64,000 bases of DNA from UBA9300 sp964577305. Its GTDB lineage: Bacteria > Bacteroidota > Bacteroidia > Bacteroidales > VadinHA17. The stretch lies in NCBI GenBank assembly GCA_964577305.1, contig CAZNYS010000009.1, positions 1 through 64,000 on the forward strand, in the 5' to 3' direction. How positions within the stretch are numbered: position 1 is the stretch's first letter; the number at the start of each line of letters is the position of its first letter. Below the pieces are notes generated by a model. The model did no database searches. It was not told the origin of the DNA and saw nothing but the letters and a program-made list of their open reading frames with translations. Of this stretch, positions 1-7,978 are shown piece after piece. Position numbers and translations under genes: made by a program.

Positions 1-24
1 TTCCAATAATCTATCATTCCTTAT

Positions 25-111
25 CCTTCCCTGCCCTCCGGAGCCCCGAGTACTCGGGGCGAAGGAGGGAACCTTAGCCTTATCCTTAGCCTTATCCTTA
101 TCCTTAGCCTT
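25..111. repeat. Intergenic palindromic repeat plus CCTTAG/CCTTAT tract (copy 1)
   Basis: Bases 25-70 form a GC-rich element around a perfect 18-bp palindrome at 43-60 (GCCCCGAGTACTCGGGGC). An almost identical copy lies in inverted orientation at 2537-2581, with one central mismatch in 45 bases. It is followed at 72-111 by a degenerate hexamer tract alternating CCTTAG and CCTTAT. The rest of 1-277 holds no gene that I can support; an open frame running through it from 149 is a read-through of this spacer. Confidence 0.75.
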
Positions 112-253
112 TTTCTATTCCTCCCCACAATCTGGCTCCTCGCTAAATTTGCCCACAGGGCAAATTATTCGCTATGCTCATGAGCTCACTGCGTTCGGTT
201 CTTTACGCTTGGCCCTCTTTGTACTTTTTCCTTTTTCCTTTTGTCTTAATCTT

Positions 254-261
254 TATCTTTA
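254..261 (+). promoter_or_regulatory. Possible -7 element of pyrK promoter
   Basis: TATCTTTA differs at one base from the Bacteroidota -7 consensus TAnnTTTG and lies 16 bp before the chosen pyrK start. No TTG was found at the expected -33 distance, so this is weak. Confidence 0.25.
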
Positions 262-277
262 CTGTCAAAATTACATA

Positions 278-1045
278 ATGAGGATTGAGGATTTTGAACT
301 TAAATCAAATCACAGGCTTGCACGTGATTATTTCGTTCTTGACCTCTTAAGTCATGGAAAACTGCCTGAAATATTACCGGGTCAATTTGTCCAGTTAAGG
401 GTTGATAATGTCAGGGACGCCTTTCTGCGCCGGCCAATATCGGTTTTTGATGTTAATTATAAAAAGAATATTATCAGTCTGCTGATAAAGGAAGTGGGTG
501 CTGGAACAAGGGCGATGGCCAGGTTGGAGAAAGGAATTAAGATCAATATTATATATCCCCTTGGTAATACTTTCACCCTGGGCTCTGAAGATGACAGATC
601 TCTTCTTGTAGGTGGTGGTGTTGGAGTGGCACCATTGCTGTTGCTGGCAAAGAAATTAAAACTGAAATCACTGAAATTCAAAATTTTATTGGGATATCAA
701 TCAGTTGAACATATTATTGAAAAAGCCAGGTTCAGCCAGATGGGTGAAGTACTGATTACAACAGATGACGGGAGTTATGGTTATAAGGGATTAATTACTG
801 ATCACCCTGAACTGTACAGTGATAATTATGACCGGATTTATTGCTGCGGCCCTGAACCTATGATGAGAGCTGTTGCTGAAATAGCCCGTTCCAGGGGGAA
901 ATTCTGCGAAGTATCACTTGAAAATACCATGGCATGCGGATATGGTGTATGCCTGTGCTGTGTTGTTGATACTGTCAGGGGTAATGTTTGCACCTGTACT
1001 GATGGACCAGTGTTTAACATAAACGAACTGAAATGGCAGACCTGA
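278..1045 (+). CDS. pyrK: Dihydroorotate dehydrogenase B electron-transfer subunit
   Basis: PyrK passes electrons from dihydroorotate oxidation in PyrD through FAD and a [2Fe-2S] cluster to NAD+ in pyrimidine synthesis. The 255-residue protein has a ferredoxin-reductase-like FAD domain (RRPISVFD near residue 50), an NAD-binding region with VGGGVGVAPL near residue 110, and a C-terminal cysteine cluster (ACGYGVCLCC, then CTC) for the iron-sulfur centre. I start it at the ATG at 278: family members begin close to IEDFELKSN, and the longer frame from 149 translates spacer DNA. Its end overlaps pyrD by 13 bp, so the two are co-translated partners of the class 1B enzyme. A second, Nfn-type member of the same superfamily lies at 49278. 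Confidence 0.93.
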   Translation: MRIEDFELKSNHRLARDYFVLDLLSHGKLPEILPGQFVQLRVDNVRDAFLRRPISVFDVNYKKNIISLLIKEVGAGTRAMARLEKGIKINIIYPLGNTFTLGSEDDRSLLVGGGVGVAPLLLLAKKLKLKSLKFKILLGYQSVEHIIEKARFSQMGEVLITTDDGSYGYKGLITDHPELYSDNYDRIYCCGPEPMMRAVAEIARSRGKFCEVSLENTMACGYGVCLCCVVDTVRGNVCTCTDGPVFNINELKWQT

Positions 1046-1944
1046 AGGTAGATATTGGCGGACTCATACTTAAGAATCCTGTTATGACGGCTTCCGGGAC
1101 ATGCGGATTTGGACCGGAAATGGAGCCCTTTATTGATGTTTCCGCTCTCGGTGCCCTTGTTGTGAAAGGCACAACTCTTGAAAACAGGGAGGGTAATCCT
1201 TATCCCAGGATGGCTGAAACCCCATCCGGAATGCTCAATTCAGTAGGTTTACAGAACAAGGGAATAGAATATTTCATCAACAACACTTACCCGCATATAC
1301 GTAAATATGATACAAATATTATAATAAACGTAAATGGCAGTACTGTTGAAGAATATGTTGAACTTACGGAAATAATAAGCGACCTGGAAGATATAGATGG
1401 TATTGAACTGAATATTTCCTGTCCCAACGTTAAAATGGGAGGGATGGCATTTGGAACACATCTTCCCACATCAGAAAAGGTTATCAGGGAGGTAAGAAAG
1501 GTATGTAAAAAGAACCTGATGGTTAAATTGTCACCAAATGTTACCTGTATAACTGATTTTGCAAAGGTGGCAGAAGCTGAAGGGGCAGATTCAGTGTCGT
1601 TGATAAACACCTTACTTGGGATGGCCGTAGATGCGGAAACAAGAAGATCAGTACTTTCAACAGTTACCGGAGGCCTTTCCGGACCCGCAATAAAACCTGT
1701 AGCTCTCAGAATGGTATGGCAGGTTTCAAAAGCGGTAAAGATACCTGTGATAGGAATAGGTGGGATAATGAACGCAACGGATGCGGCCGAATTTATGATT
1801 GCAGGTGCTGCAGCCATACAGGTCGGAACAGCAATGTTCATCCATCCAACCGCAGCTGTGGATATTATTAAAGGCCTTAATGATTACCTGGATCAAAACA
1901 ATTTCAATAAAGCATCTGATCTGACAGGGACTCTTGATAAGTAA
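1033..1944 (+). CDS. pyrD: Dihydroorotate dehydrogenase B catalytic subunit
   Basis: This FMN TIM-barrel enzyme oxidises dihydroorotate to orotate, the fourth step of UMP synthesis. The 303 residues match class 1B length. Visible motifs are the N-terminal NPVMTASGTCGFG, the substrate loop MLNSVGLQNKG near residue 68, the ELNISCPNVKMGG segment near residue 125 with the catalytic cysteine, KLSPNVT, and GIGGIMNATDAAEFMIAGA for FMN phosphate binding. The start overlaps the pyrK end by 13 bp, which fits the stable PyrK-PyrD heterotetramer and NAD+ as acceptor. No other pyr genes are nearby. Confidence 0.95.
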   Translation: MADLKVDIGGLILKNPVMTASGTCGFGPEMEPFIDVSALGALVVKGTTLENREGNPYPRMAETPSGMLNSVGLQNKGIEYFINNTYPHIRKYDTNIIINVNGSTVEEYVELTEIISDLEDIDGIELNISCPNVKMGGMAFGTHLPTSEKVIREVRKVCKKNLMVKLSPNVTCITDFAKVAEAEGADSVSLINTLLGMAVDAETRRSVLSTVTGGLSGPAIKPVALRMVWQVSKAVKIPVIGIGGIMNATDAAEFMIAGAAAIQVGTAMFIHPTAAVDIIKGLNDYLDQNNFNKASDLTGTLDK

Positions 1945-2029
1945 ATATTTCCTCCTGTTTTTATTTTACTTATAATTTTCTAAATTTATTGTCTCATAAT
2001 TTTAATAATTTAGTAAATCCTTCTGCATT

Positions 2030-2506
2030 ATGGTTAAAAACTTACAGATTGATAATCTTGACAGGCAGATTTTAGATATTATAACTAAAAATGCCAGGAT
2101 TCCGTACCTGGAAGTGGCCAGAGCATGTAATGTTTCAGGGGCTGCAATTCACCAGAGAGTGCAAAAGCTGATAAAATCAGGTGTGATAAAAGGTTCGGAA
2201 TTCAAGGTTGATCCGGTTGCCGTTGGCTTCAAAACATGTGCTTATATTGGAATTTTCCTTGAACATCCAGGACATTATAAGAAAGTCATTGAGAAATTCG
2301 AAAAGATACCTGAGATAATCGAATGTCATTATACTACAGGCAATTACTCGTTGTTTATTAAAGTATATACACGTGATAATGAACATCTTCGTGATGTCCT
2401 GACTAATAGCATTCAAAATATAGAAGGAGTTACCAGGACTGAGACCCTGATTTCACTTGAAGAATCAATAAACAGACAAATACCTGTACTTTCACAAAGC
2501 GAATGA
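2030..2506 (+). CDS. Lrp/AsnC family transcriptional regulator
   Basis: A 158-residue Lrp-type regulator. The N-terminal winged helix (LDRQILDIITKNARIPYLEVARACNVSG, residues about 9-37, then an IHQRVQKL recognition helix) binds DNA. The C-terminal RAM/AsnC domain (about 70-150, with HYTTGNYSLFIKV) usually senses amino acids and drives oligomerisation. It lies 85 bp after pyrD, in a spacer with no clear terminator, so read-through from pyrD is possible. Its targets cannot be told from sequence. Confidence 0.9.
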   Translation: MVKNLQIDNLDRQILDIITKNARIPYLEVARACNVSGAAIHQRVQKLIKSGVIKGSEFKVDPVAVGFKTCAYIGIFLEHPGHYKKVIEKFEKIPEIIECHYTTGNYSLFIKVYTRDNEHLRDVLTNSIQNIEGVTRTETLISLEESINRQIPVLSQSE

Positions 2507-2514
2507 TAAGTTTA

Positions 2515-2581
2515 AGACTGAGGCTAAGGCTAAGGCTCCCTCCTTCGCCCCGAGAACTCGGGGCTCCGGAGGGCAGGGAAG
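2515..2581. repeat. CCTTAG tract plus palindromic repeat (copy 2, inverted)
   Basis: Bases 2537-2581 are the reverse complement of 25-70 with one mismatch, including the near-palindrome at 2547-2564. The hexamer tract, reading AGGCTA on this strand, lies on the outer side as in copy 1. The pair therefore brackets pyrK-pyrD-lrp as a 2.5-kb inverted repeat. The hairpin could also act as a terminator for the regulator gene, but no T run follows it. Confidence 0.75.
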
Positions 2582-2673
2582 ACTAAGGAATAATGGTTTA
2601 ATGGATTATTTGACCATTGGATTTTAATCTCTTAAACCTTAATAGTGCACCATTCACTTCTTATCTTTCGCCT

Positions 2674-2700
2674 CTCATAACTCATAACTCATAACTCATA
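2674..2700 (+). repeat. 7-bp-period leader tract before SDR gene
   Basis: Nearly four copies of CATAACT end seven bases before the ATG at 2707. Similar 7- or 9-bp tracts lie just before several other start codons in the window. Confidence 0.7.
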
Positions 2701-2706
2701 AATTTA

Positions 2707-3531
2707 ATGCCTTACTCATTTAAAGATAAAGTTGCAATAATAACCGGTGCCAGCTCCGGCATAGGATTAGCTACTGCTGAAGAATTAGTAAAAAGAGGAT
2801 CAAAGATAGTAATGGCCTCATCAAATGAGAAAAGACTGAAAAAAGTTGCTCAAAACCTTATTGACAGGGGATATGATGTCTTAGCAGTAAAAACGGATGT
2901 CAGCATTGAGAACGATTGCAGGATGCTTGTAGATGAAACAATAAAAGAATTTGGGAAGATTGATATTCTGATAAATAATGCCGGAATATCCATGAGGGCA
3001 AGGTTTGCAGACACGGACATGGATGTGATAAGGAAAGTGATGGATGTAAATTTCTGGGGTACCGTTTACTGTACACGTTATGCACTGAAGCATTTGATCG
3101 AAAGCAAGGGATCAATAGTGGGTGTGTCGTCCGTTGCAGGATTTCAGGGCCTGCCCGGACGAACAGGTTACTCAGCCTCCAAATTTGCTATGCACGGTTT
3201 CCTGGAAACAGTCAGGATAGAAAACCTGAAGACAGGCCTGCATGTGATGATAATTGCACCCGGCTTTACAAATACCAATATCCGTATGACAGCCCTTACA
3301 GGTAATGGAGATCCACAGGGTGAATCACCAAGGAAAGAGAAGAGGATGATGACTCCTGAATATGTCGCAAAATGGATACTTAAAGGAATTGTAAAACGTA
3401 AAAGGAACAAGATTATGACCTGGGTCGGTCGCTTTACTGCCCTTTTCCAGAGAATTATTCCTGAGCTTGTTGACTACGCATACTATAAAGCTATGCTCAA
3501 AGAACCTGGATCACCACTTGCCGAGAAATGA
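2707..3531 (+). CDS. Short-chain dehydrogenase/reductase (SDR), classical type
   Basis: An NAD(P)-dependent oxidoreductase of 274 residues with the full classical SDR signature: cofactor motif TGASSGIG near residue 14, NNAG near 89, catalytic Ser in VSSVAG near 140, and YSASK (Tyr and Lys) near 156. The C-terminal extension after residue 200 is rich in basic and hydrophobic residues (KGIVKRKRNKIMTWVGRF), as in DHRS7-like and lipid-active members, which hints at membrane association. The substrate cannot be assigned. It stands alone between two repeat-rich spacers. Confidence 0.88.
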   Translation: MPYSFKDKVAIITGASSGIGLATAEELVKRGSKIVMASSNEKRLKKVAQNLIDRGYDVLAVKTDVSIENDCRMLVDETIKEFGKIDILINNAGISMRARFADTDMDVIRKVMDVNFWGTVYCTRYALKHLIESKGSIVGVSSVAGFQGLPGRTGYSASKFAMHGFLETVRIENLKTGLHVMIIAPGFTNTNIRMTALTGNGDPQGESPRKEKRMMTPEYVAKWILKGIVKRKRNKIMTWVGRFTALFQRIIPELVDYAYYKAMLKEPGSPLAEK

Positions 3532-3548
3532 AATTTAGGCTATGGTTG

Positions 3549-3697
3549 AGCCTTAGCCTTAGCCTTAGCCTTTTCCTTTCACTCGTTCCCGCAAGCCACA
3601 ATCACTACCCGTCCCGAAAAAGCTGGAGCTTTTTCGAGGATCCTCGAATCAAAGATTCGGGACTCGTGAGCGAGCCCCGATTACTCGGGGCTCGGTT
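3549..3697. repeat. CCTTAG tract and mosaic palindromic repeat (type B, copy 1)
   Basis: A hexamer tract (CCTTAG, about four copies, 3549-3574) is followed by a block at 3596-3697 that recurs at 7817-7917. The shared block contains the perfect 16-bp palindrome TTCGAGGATCCTCGAA (3633-3648), a CGAATC/GATTCG inverted repeat, and a GAGCCCCGA/CTCGGGGCTC stem related to the type A element at 25. An open frame across it gives only low-complexity Leu-Ser repeats and is not a gene. Confidence 0.75.
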
Positions 3698-3788
3698 GTC
3701 TTTTATCTTTTCCTGGCCTTTTCCTGTTATATTTCTCAAAATCATTCGTCATATCTATGAAAACAGTTTTTAACTAAAAAAAAGAATC

Positions 3789-4280
3789 ATGAAAAGGATT
3801 ATTACACCGCTTGTATTATTAGTATTTACAATTTCATTAAGCGCCCAGAGTTCTATCGACAGGCTTTTCGATAAGTACCAGGGTATGGATGGATTTGTAA
3901 CAGTAACTGTATCCGGTAACTTCCTTAAATTAATTGGTGAGTTTGACGATGATGATGAGTTTCTCAAGAATTCAGATAAAATAGCCGTCATACGTATCCT
4001 TGCCCAGGAAGATGACAATATGGAAGTTGATAATTTCTATGATTTAGTCATGGATGAACTTGATAAAGGTGGATATGAAGAAATGGTCAGGGTAAATTCT
4101 TCTGATTCCGATATGAAAATAATGGTAAAAGCAGAAGGAGATATCTTTACTGAATTCCTGGTTGTAGCCGGTGGGGATGATAATGCAATAATTCAGATAA
4201 AAGGTAAACTGACTGAAAAGATAATAAAAGAAATGTCAGAATCCATAAATGATGATAATAACATTTTTGGATTGAAATAA
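3789..4280 (+). CDS. DUF4252 domain protein, exported
   Basis: A 163-residue protein with a signal peptide (about residues 1-19, ending SLSAQ) followed by a DUF4252-type domain: a short helix-rich start with LFDKYQGMDGFVTVTVSG, an acidic DDDDEFLKNSDKIAVIRIL segment, and a C-terminal IIQIKGKLTEKIIKEM stretch. The molecular function of the family is unknown. Two more members (5430 and 5941) flank the sigma/anti-sigma pair, so all five genes (3789-6456) look like one locus. The short gap to the sigma factor gene (about 50 bp) fits co-transcription. Confidence 0.78.
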   Translation: MKRIITPLVLLVFTISLSAQSSIDRLFDKYQGMDGFVTVTVSGNFLKLIGEFDDDDEFLKNSDKIAVIRILAQEDDNMEVDNFYDLVMDELDKGGYEEMVRVNSSDSDMKIMVKAEGDIFTEFLVVAGGDDNAIIQIKGKLTEKIIKEMSESINDDNNIFGLK

Positions 4281-4330
4281 GTTATATATTAATTACTTTT
4301 ATAACCTGGTTGATCGTAACTAAACAGATT

Positions 4331-4846
4331 ATGACCAGGAAGGAATTTGAAACTGATATAATACCTTTAAGCCGCACCCTGTACCGTTTTGCCTTCCGCT
4401 TCCTTTCAAATAAAGAAGAAGCGGAAGATGCGGTTCAGGAAATCTTCCTTAAGCTCTGGAAAATGCGAGACAAACTGACTGAATACAATAATATTCAGGC
4501 CTTTACAATGACTGTGACACGTAACTATTGTCTAGACAGGCTGAGAAAAAAGAAAACGGAATTCATGGATGACACCAGAACAAATGATACCAGGACCTCG
4601 GGCATGAACTTTGAAGAAGAAATTGAAAATATGGAAAAATTCAGGATCATTACCGGTATTATAAATACCCTGCCTGAAAATTACCGCTCGGTTATACAGC
4701 TACGTGATATCGATGGATATGAGTATGAGGAAATAGCTGAAAAACTGAATATAGATATAAGTAATCTGAGGGTAATTCTTTCAAGGGCAAGAAAAATGGT
4801 CAGATTAGAAATAAAAAAAAAGAATTATGAACTGGTCAGTGCTTAA
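4331..4846 (+). CDS. ECF-type RNA polymerase sigma-70 factor
   Basis: A 171-residue ECF sigma factor. Region 2 (LYRFAFRFLSNKEEAEDAVQ, then EIFLKLW) binds core polymerase and the -10 element; region 4 (LPENYRSVIQLRDIDGYEYE, then EIAEKLNIDISNLRVILSRARK) is a helix-turn-helix for the -35 element. I prefer the ATG at 4331 to the TTG at 4310, because family members begin close to the TRKEFE segment. The gene overlaps the next one by 20 bp, as is common for a sigma factor and its anti-sigma factor. It likely controls the neighbouring DUF4252 genes and itself. Confidence 0.92.
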   Translation: MTRKEFETDIIPLSRTLYRFAFRFLSNKEEAEDAVQEIFLKLWKMRDKLTEYNNIQAFTMTVTRNYCLDRLRKKKTEFMDDTRTNDTRTSGMNFEEEIENMEKFRIITGIINTLPENYRSVIQLRDIDGYEYEEIAEKLNIDISNLRVILSRARKMVRLEIKKKNYELVSA

Positions 4847-5417
4847 AAAACTTCTCGAAAAGTACTATGATGGATCATCTTCAGCAGATGAAGAAAAAAA
4901 AATGCTTGAACTTCTTAAACATGAAAACCTTCCATCTGAATTTTCTGAAGACAGGATGATGATTACCGGACTGTTTGGGAATGAGGAAATACCAGAACCT
5001 TCTCCTGATCTTGATGAAAGGATAATGACCTCAATCGATGAATCAGAGAGGAATAGAAAAATAATATCCGGCAAAAGGCGTTTATACAGCATCATTTCGG
5101 TGGCGGCAGCTATACTGATAATCATCAGCTTCTGGTTTATACTTGAGGATAATAGCCGGGTTAAAGACACCTATAGCGATCCACAACTTGCTTATAATGA
5201 AACTATTGAAGTGCTTTACAATGTTTCGTCAAATCTAAATAAGGGCAGGGATCAGATGGAAGAGCTGTCAATGATAAGCCAGACGAAATCAAGGTTAAAC
5301 CTTATCCCGGAATCAAGGAATGTTGTTGCCGGGGAATTAAAAGCACTGAAGTATATTGAGAATAGCATTGAACTGCTTGGTATGGATGAAAAGAATAATG
5401 TAAAGGGGAAAAAATAA
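4827..5417 (+). CDS. Putative anti-sigma factor, single-pass membrane protein
   Basis: A 196-residue protein with an acidic cytoplasmic N-terminal part (1-80), one membrane helix near 85-106 (SIISVAAAILIIISFWFIL) and a periplasmic C-terminal part. No zinc-binding HxxxCxxC motif is visible, so it is not a ZAS-type anti-sigma factor. The role is inferred from gene order (20-bp overlap with the ECF sigma gene), topology and a helical N-terminus (LLEKYYDGSSSADEEKKMLELL) like that of Bacteroidota anti-sigma proteins. The periplasmic half is unlike FecR. Confidence 0.6.
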   Translation: MNWSVLKKLLEKYYDGSSSADEEKKMLELLKHENLPSEFSEDRMMITGLFGNEEIPEPSPDLDERIMTSIDESERNRKIISGKRRLYSIISVAAAILIIISFWFILEDNSRVKDTYSDPQLAYNETIEVLYNVSSNLNKGRDQMEELSMISQTKSRLNLIPESRNVVAGELKALKYIENSIELLGMDEKNNVKGKK

Positions 5418-5429
5418 ATACTTGAAATA

Positions 5430-5936
5430 ATGAAAAAATCAATTCTACTGTTATTTATTATTGTTCTGACGGTTTCTTCATTTGCCCAGCGAAACCCCAT
5501 TGATGCCATGTTTGATAAATATGCAGGCAGCGAGGGCATTACAACCGTATATATCTCAAGTAAAATGTTCAGTATGATGGCGGGAGTTGACCTGGATGAT
5601 GATGAGTTGGAAGATGTGATAAATAACCTTAAATCAATCCGTATACTAACTGTTGATGATCCTGAACTTAACAATAAACTGAATTTCTTCAGGGAACTTG
5701 AGAAAGACCTTAATTTAAATGGCTATGAGGAATTAATGGTGGTTAAGGAAAGTGATAAGGATCTTAAATTCCTTGTGAAGGAAAAAGGAAAGAGGATAGA
5801 TGAACTGCTGATGATAGGAGGGGGACCAGGCCAGAATGTCCTTATCTCAATTAAAGGTGACCTGGACCTGAAGAATATTGCCAGCATAAGCAAAACAATG
5901 GGCATTGAAGAATTACAGGATAATGTAAAATACTGA
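5430..5936 (+). CDS. DUF4252 domain protein, exported (second copy)
   Basis: A 168-residue homologue of the protein at 3789, with a signal peptide ending SSFAQ near residue 19. The same landmarks occur in order: MFDKYAGSEGITTVYIS, an acidic LDDDELEDVINNLKSIRIL stretch, NGYEELMVV, and VLISIKGDLDLKNI. It starts 12 bp after the putative anti-sigma gene and ends 4 bp before a third, more distant member. Function unknown; co-expression with the sigma factor is inferred. Confidence 0.78.
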   Translation: MKKSILLLFIIVLTVSSFAQRNPIDAMFDKYAGSEGITTVYISSKMFSMMAGVDLDDDELEDVINNLKSIRILTVDDPELNNKLNFFRELEKDLNLNGYEELMVVKESDKDLKFLVKEKGKRIDELLMIGGGPGQNVLISIKGDLDLKNIASISKTMGIEELQDNVKY

Positions 5937-5940
5937 TTTT

Positions 5941-6456
5941 ATGAGATATATTTTTTATAGCCTCCTGGCATTACTGCTTCTGTCTTTTACCTCATGCACT
6001 GACAAACGTAAGAATGATGATATATTCACCGAATTCGAAGGGGAAAAGGGCGTGTATATGGTGAAATTACCACCGGCCCTTTTTATGGGTCTGATAGGAA
6101 TGGAGAATGATGATATCAACAATGCAGCAATGGGAGACATAGACCTTGTTAAACTTCTCGTTTACAGCAGGGAGAATAATTCAGAAGATGGTACAGACCA
6201 TATGCTGCAACGGATAACAGGCAAAATAAACGATTTTGAATATGAAAATATTCTCGGCTTTAATTCGAGTGATGCTTATGTTTCAGCCTATATACTGGAA
6301 AATGAAGACTATGTCAGCGATTTAATGCTGCTGCTAAAAGAAAATAACTCACTTGTATGCCTTGGTCTTTCCGGTAAACTCAACGGGGAGGAGATCTTTA
6401 AATTAGCTACACAGATAGAGTACGATAAACTTCGGGATTTTATTGAAGAGAAATAA
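5941..6456 (+). CDS. DUF4252-like lipoprotein (third copy)
   Basis: A 171-residue protein with a lipoprotein signal peptide (LLLLSFTSC, lipid-modified Cys near residue 19). The remainder keeps the DUF4252 layout in diverged form: FTEFEGEKGVYMVKLP, then MENDDINNAAMGDIDLVKLLVYSR, then a SLVCLGLSGKLNGEEIF end. Unlike its two relatives it should be anchored to a membrane. It is the last gene of the sigma locus; 131 bp of spacer without a clear terminator follow. Confidence 0.65.
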   Translation: MRYIFYSLLALLLLSFTSCTDKRKNDDIFTEFEGEKGVYMVKLPPALFMGLIGMENDDINNAAMGDIDLVKLLVYSRENNSEDGTDHMLQRITGKINDFEYENILGFNSSDAYVSAYILENEDYVSDLMLLLKENNSLVCLGLSGKLNGEEIFKLATQIEYDKLRDFIEEK

Positions 6457-6587
6457 TTTGTCTTTTTGAAATTTCAGGACCGGAATTAATTATCATGGGA
6501 AATATGAGAAAACTGAATGGATATTTCCCTTTCCTTTTTTGATATTATGTACATTAATTCTACATTAGCCTAATTAAAAATTATGCT

Positions 6588-7685
6588 ATGATACGTAACT
6601 TGAAAAAATACCCGATCCTGGTTGCAGTTTCATTACTTGCACTTGCAGGACCAAAAGCCAATGCGCAGCTTGAGGCCGATTTCTTCAAAGCCGGTATCAA
6701 CGACGGCATGAGGCTGATGGAAGCCTATATAGAACCTTTTGCCAATGCTTTTGGCGCAGGCTTTAATTCAGCATGGTATAATACAGCAAAGCCTCATAAA
6801 TTCGGAGGTTTTGATGTTACACTCAGTGTGAGTGCAGGTTTTGTGCCAGCAAATGCATTGGAATTTGATCTTGCCGATATAAATTTTTCAAAGCTGGAAC
6901 TGGTAAATCCCTCAGGTATTACTATGGCTCCAACTATAGCCGGTTCAAAAGAGGTAGGCCCTGCCCTCCATGTTATGCAGGACGTGCCCGGAATGCCCGG
7001 TACACAAATTGAACTGGTTAACTTTAATTCACCGCAGGGAACAGGAATTGGAGTGGTGCCGGCACCGATGCTGCAGGCAGGTATAGGATTGCCGCTGGCC
7101 TCAGAAATAAAAATCAGGTACATACCCACTACACCAATAGAAGAAGGTTCATTGAGGCTTATCGGTGGCGGATTTATGAAGAGCATAACAGAGCATATTA
7201 AAGCTTTCAATATGCTGCCGGTTAATATCTCAGTTTTCGGGGGCTATAATAATCTGAGGGGTATTATCCCTGTAAGTGTTCAGCCCGATACAGATATTAA
7301 TTACGATAGTTATACATTTTCCGACTTCAGTGATCAGTCTGTTATTGTGGATGTAGCAGCCTGGAATGTATCACTTATAGGTTCGGTCAATTTACCTGTA
7401 CTCACAGGATATGCAGGTATTGGCTATAGCAAGACTTCAACAAGAATGAATATAGAAGGATATATTCCACTCCCAACAGTTGATCCAGATATTTCAACAA
7501 CTTATCCCGTATATACCGATGCCGGTGTTGTGGAAGAAGTTGAGGGAATAGATATAAAAAACTATTCAGGGCTGAGATTGAATTTGGGAGGACGCATAAA
7601 ACTGGGGGTTTTTACATTCCATGCAGATTATACATATGCCGACTATAATGTTCTCACTGCCGGAATAGGATTCTCCTTCCGGTAA
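6588..7685 (+). CDS. DUF6588-like exported protein, probable outer-membrane beta-barrel
   Basis: A 365-residue protein with a signal peptide (cleaved after KANAQ, near residue 26). The body alternates glycine-rich amphipathic strands and ends in aromatic Phe (GIGFSFR), typical of an outer-membrane beta-barrel. The N-terminal EAYIEPFANAFGAGFNSAWYNTAKPHKFGGFD region resembles DUF6588 proteins of Bacteroidota. It stands alone after the DUF4252 locus, with its own upstream spacer. Transport substrate or role unknown. Confidence 0.65.
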   Translation: MIRNLKKYPILVAVSLLALAGPKANAQLEADFFKAGINDGMRLMEAYIEPFANAFGAGFNSAWYNTAKPHKFGGFDVTLSVSAGFVPANALEFDLADINFSKLELVNPSGITMAPTIAGSKEVGPALHVMQDVPGMPGTQIELVNFNSPQGTGIGVVPAPMLQAGIGLPLASEIKIRYIPTTPIEEGSLRLIGGGFMKSITEHIKAFNMLPVNISVFGGYNNLRGIIPVSVQPDTDINYDSYTFSDFSDQSVIVDVAAWNVSLIGSVNLPVLTGYAGIGYSKTSTRMNIEGYIPLPTVDPDISTTYPVYTDAGVVEEVEGIDIKNYSGLRLNLGGRIKLGVFTFHADYTYADYNVLTAGIGFSFR

Positions 7686-7727
7686 GGCGCGAATTACCGC
7701 GAATTATGACGAATTAACACGAAGGAT
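7686..7727. repeat. 11-bp-period CGAATTA repeat
   Basis: Right after the stop codon, CGAATTA recurs three times at about 11-bp spacing (CGCGAATTAC, CGCGAATTATG, ACGAATTAAC), with a fourth partial unit. Function unknown. Confidence 0.6.
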
Positions 7728-7776
7728 AAATTAGTTTAGCCTTTACCTTCCTAACACATTATTCCATCATTGCTCG

Positions 7777-7917
7777 CTTCCACCTGTCCGCCAAAGTCTC
7801 CGGCGACGGCGGACCGGCCACAATCACAGTCCGTCCCGAAAAGCGCTTGCTTTTCGAGGATCCTCGAATCAAAGATTCGGGACTCGCGAGCTCGCCCCGA
7901 ATCCTCGAGGCTCGGTT
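7777..7917. repeat. Mosaic palindromic repeat (type B, copy 2)
   Basis: Bases 7817-7917 repeat the block at 3596-3697 in the same orientation, including the 16-bp palindrome TTCGAGGATCCTCGAA (7853-7868) and the CGAATC/GATTCG inverted repeat. The preceding 7777-7816 adds an unrelated GC-rich stem (GTCCGCC and GGCGGAC). Open frames over it on both strands are not credible genes. Confidence 0.75.
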
Positions 7918-7946
7918 CCATTATTCCATTCAAACATTATAATTAT

Positions 7947-7954
7947 TATTTTTG
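7947..7954 (+). promoter_or_regulatory. Candidate -7 promoter element of rel gene
   Basis: TATTTTTG fits the TAnnTTTG consensus exactly. It covers the TTG codon at 7952, which would otherwise be the longest possible start. If this is the promoter, transcription begins near 7960 and the coding start must be further down (GTG at 7979). No TTG is seen at -33. Confidence 0.45.
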
Positions 7955-7978
7955 CAGCAGCAACATCAATCACTTGTC

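Noticed and set aside
149..277. N-terminal extension of pyrK
   Set aside because: The extension reads through spacer repeats; the family begins at the ATG at 278.
3528..3773. Open frame with a signal-like Leu-Ser stretch
   Set aside because: It translates the CCTTAG tract and the type B palindromic repeat; composition is low complexity and no family is seen.
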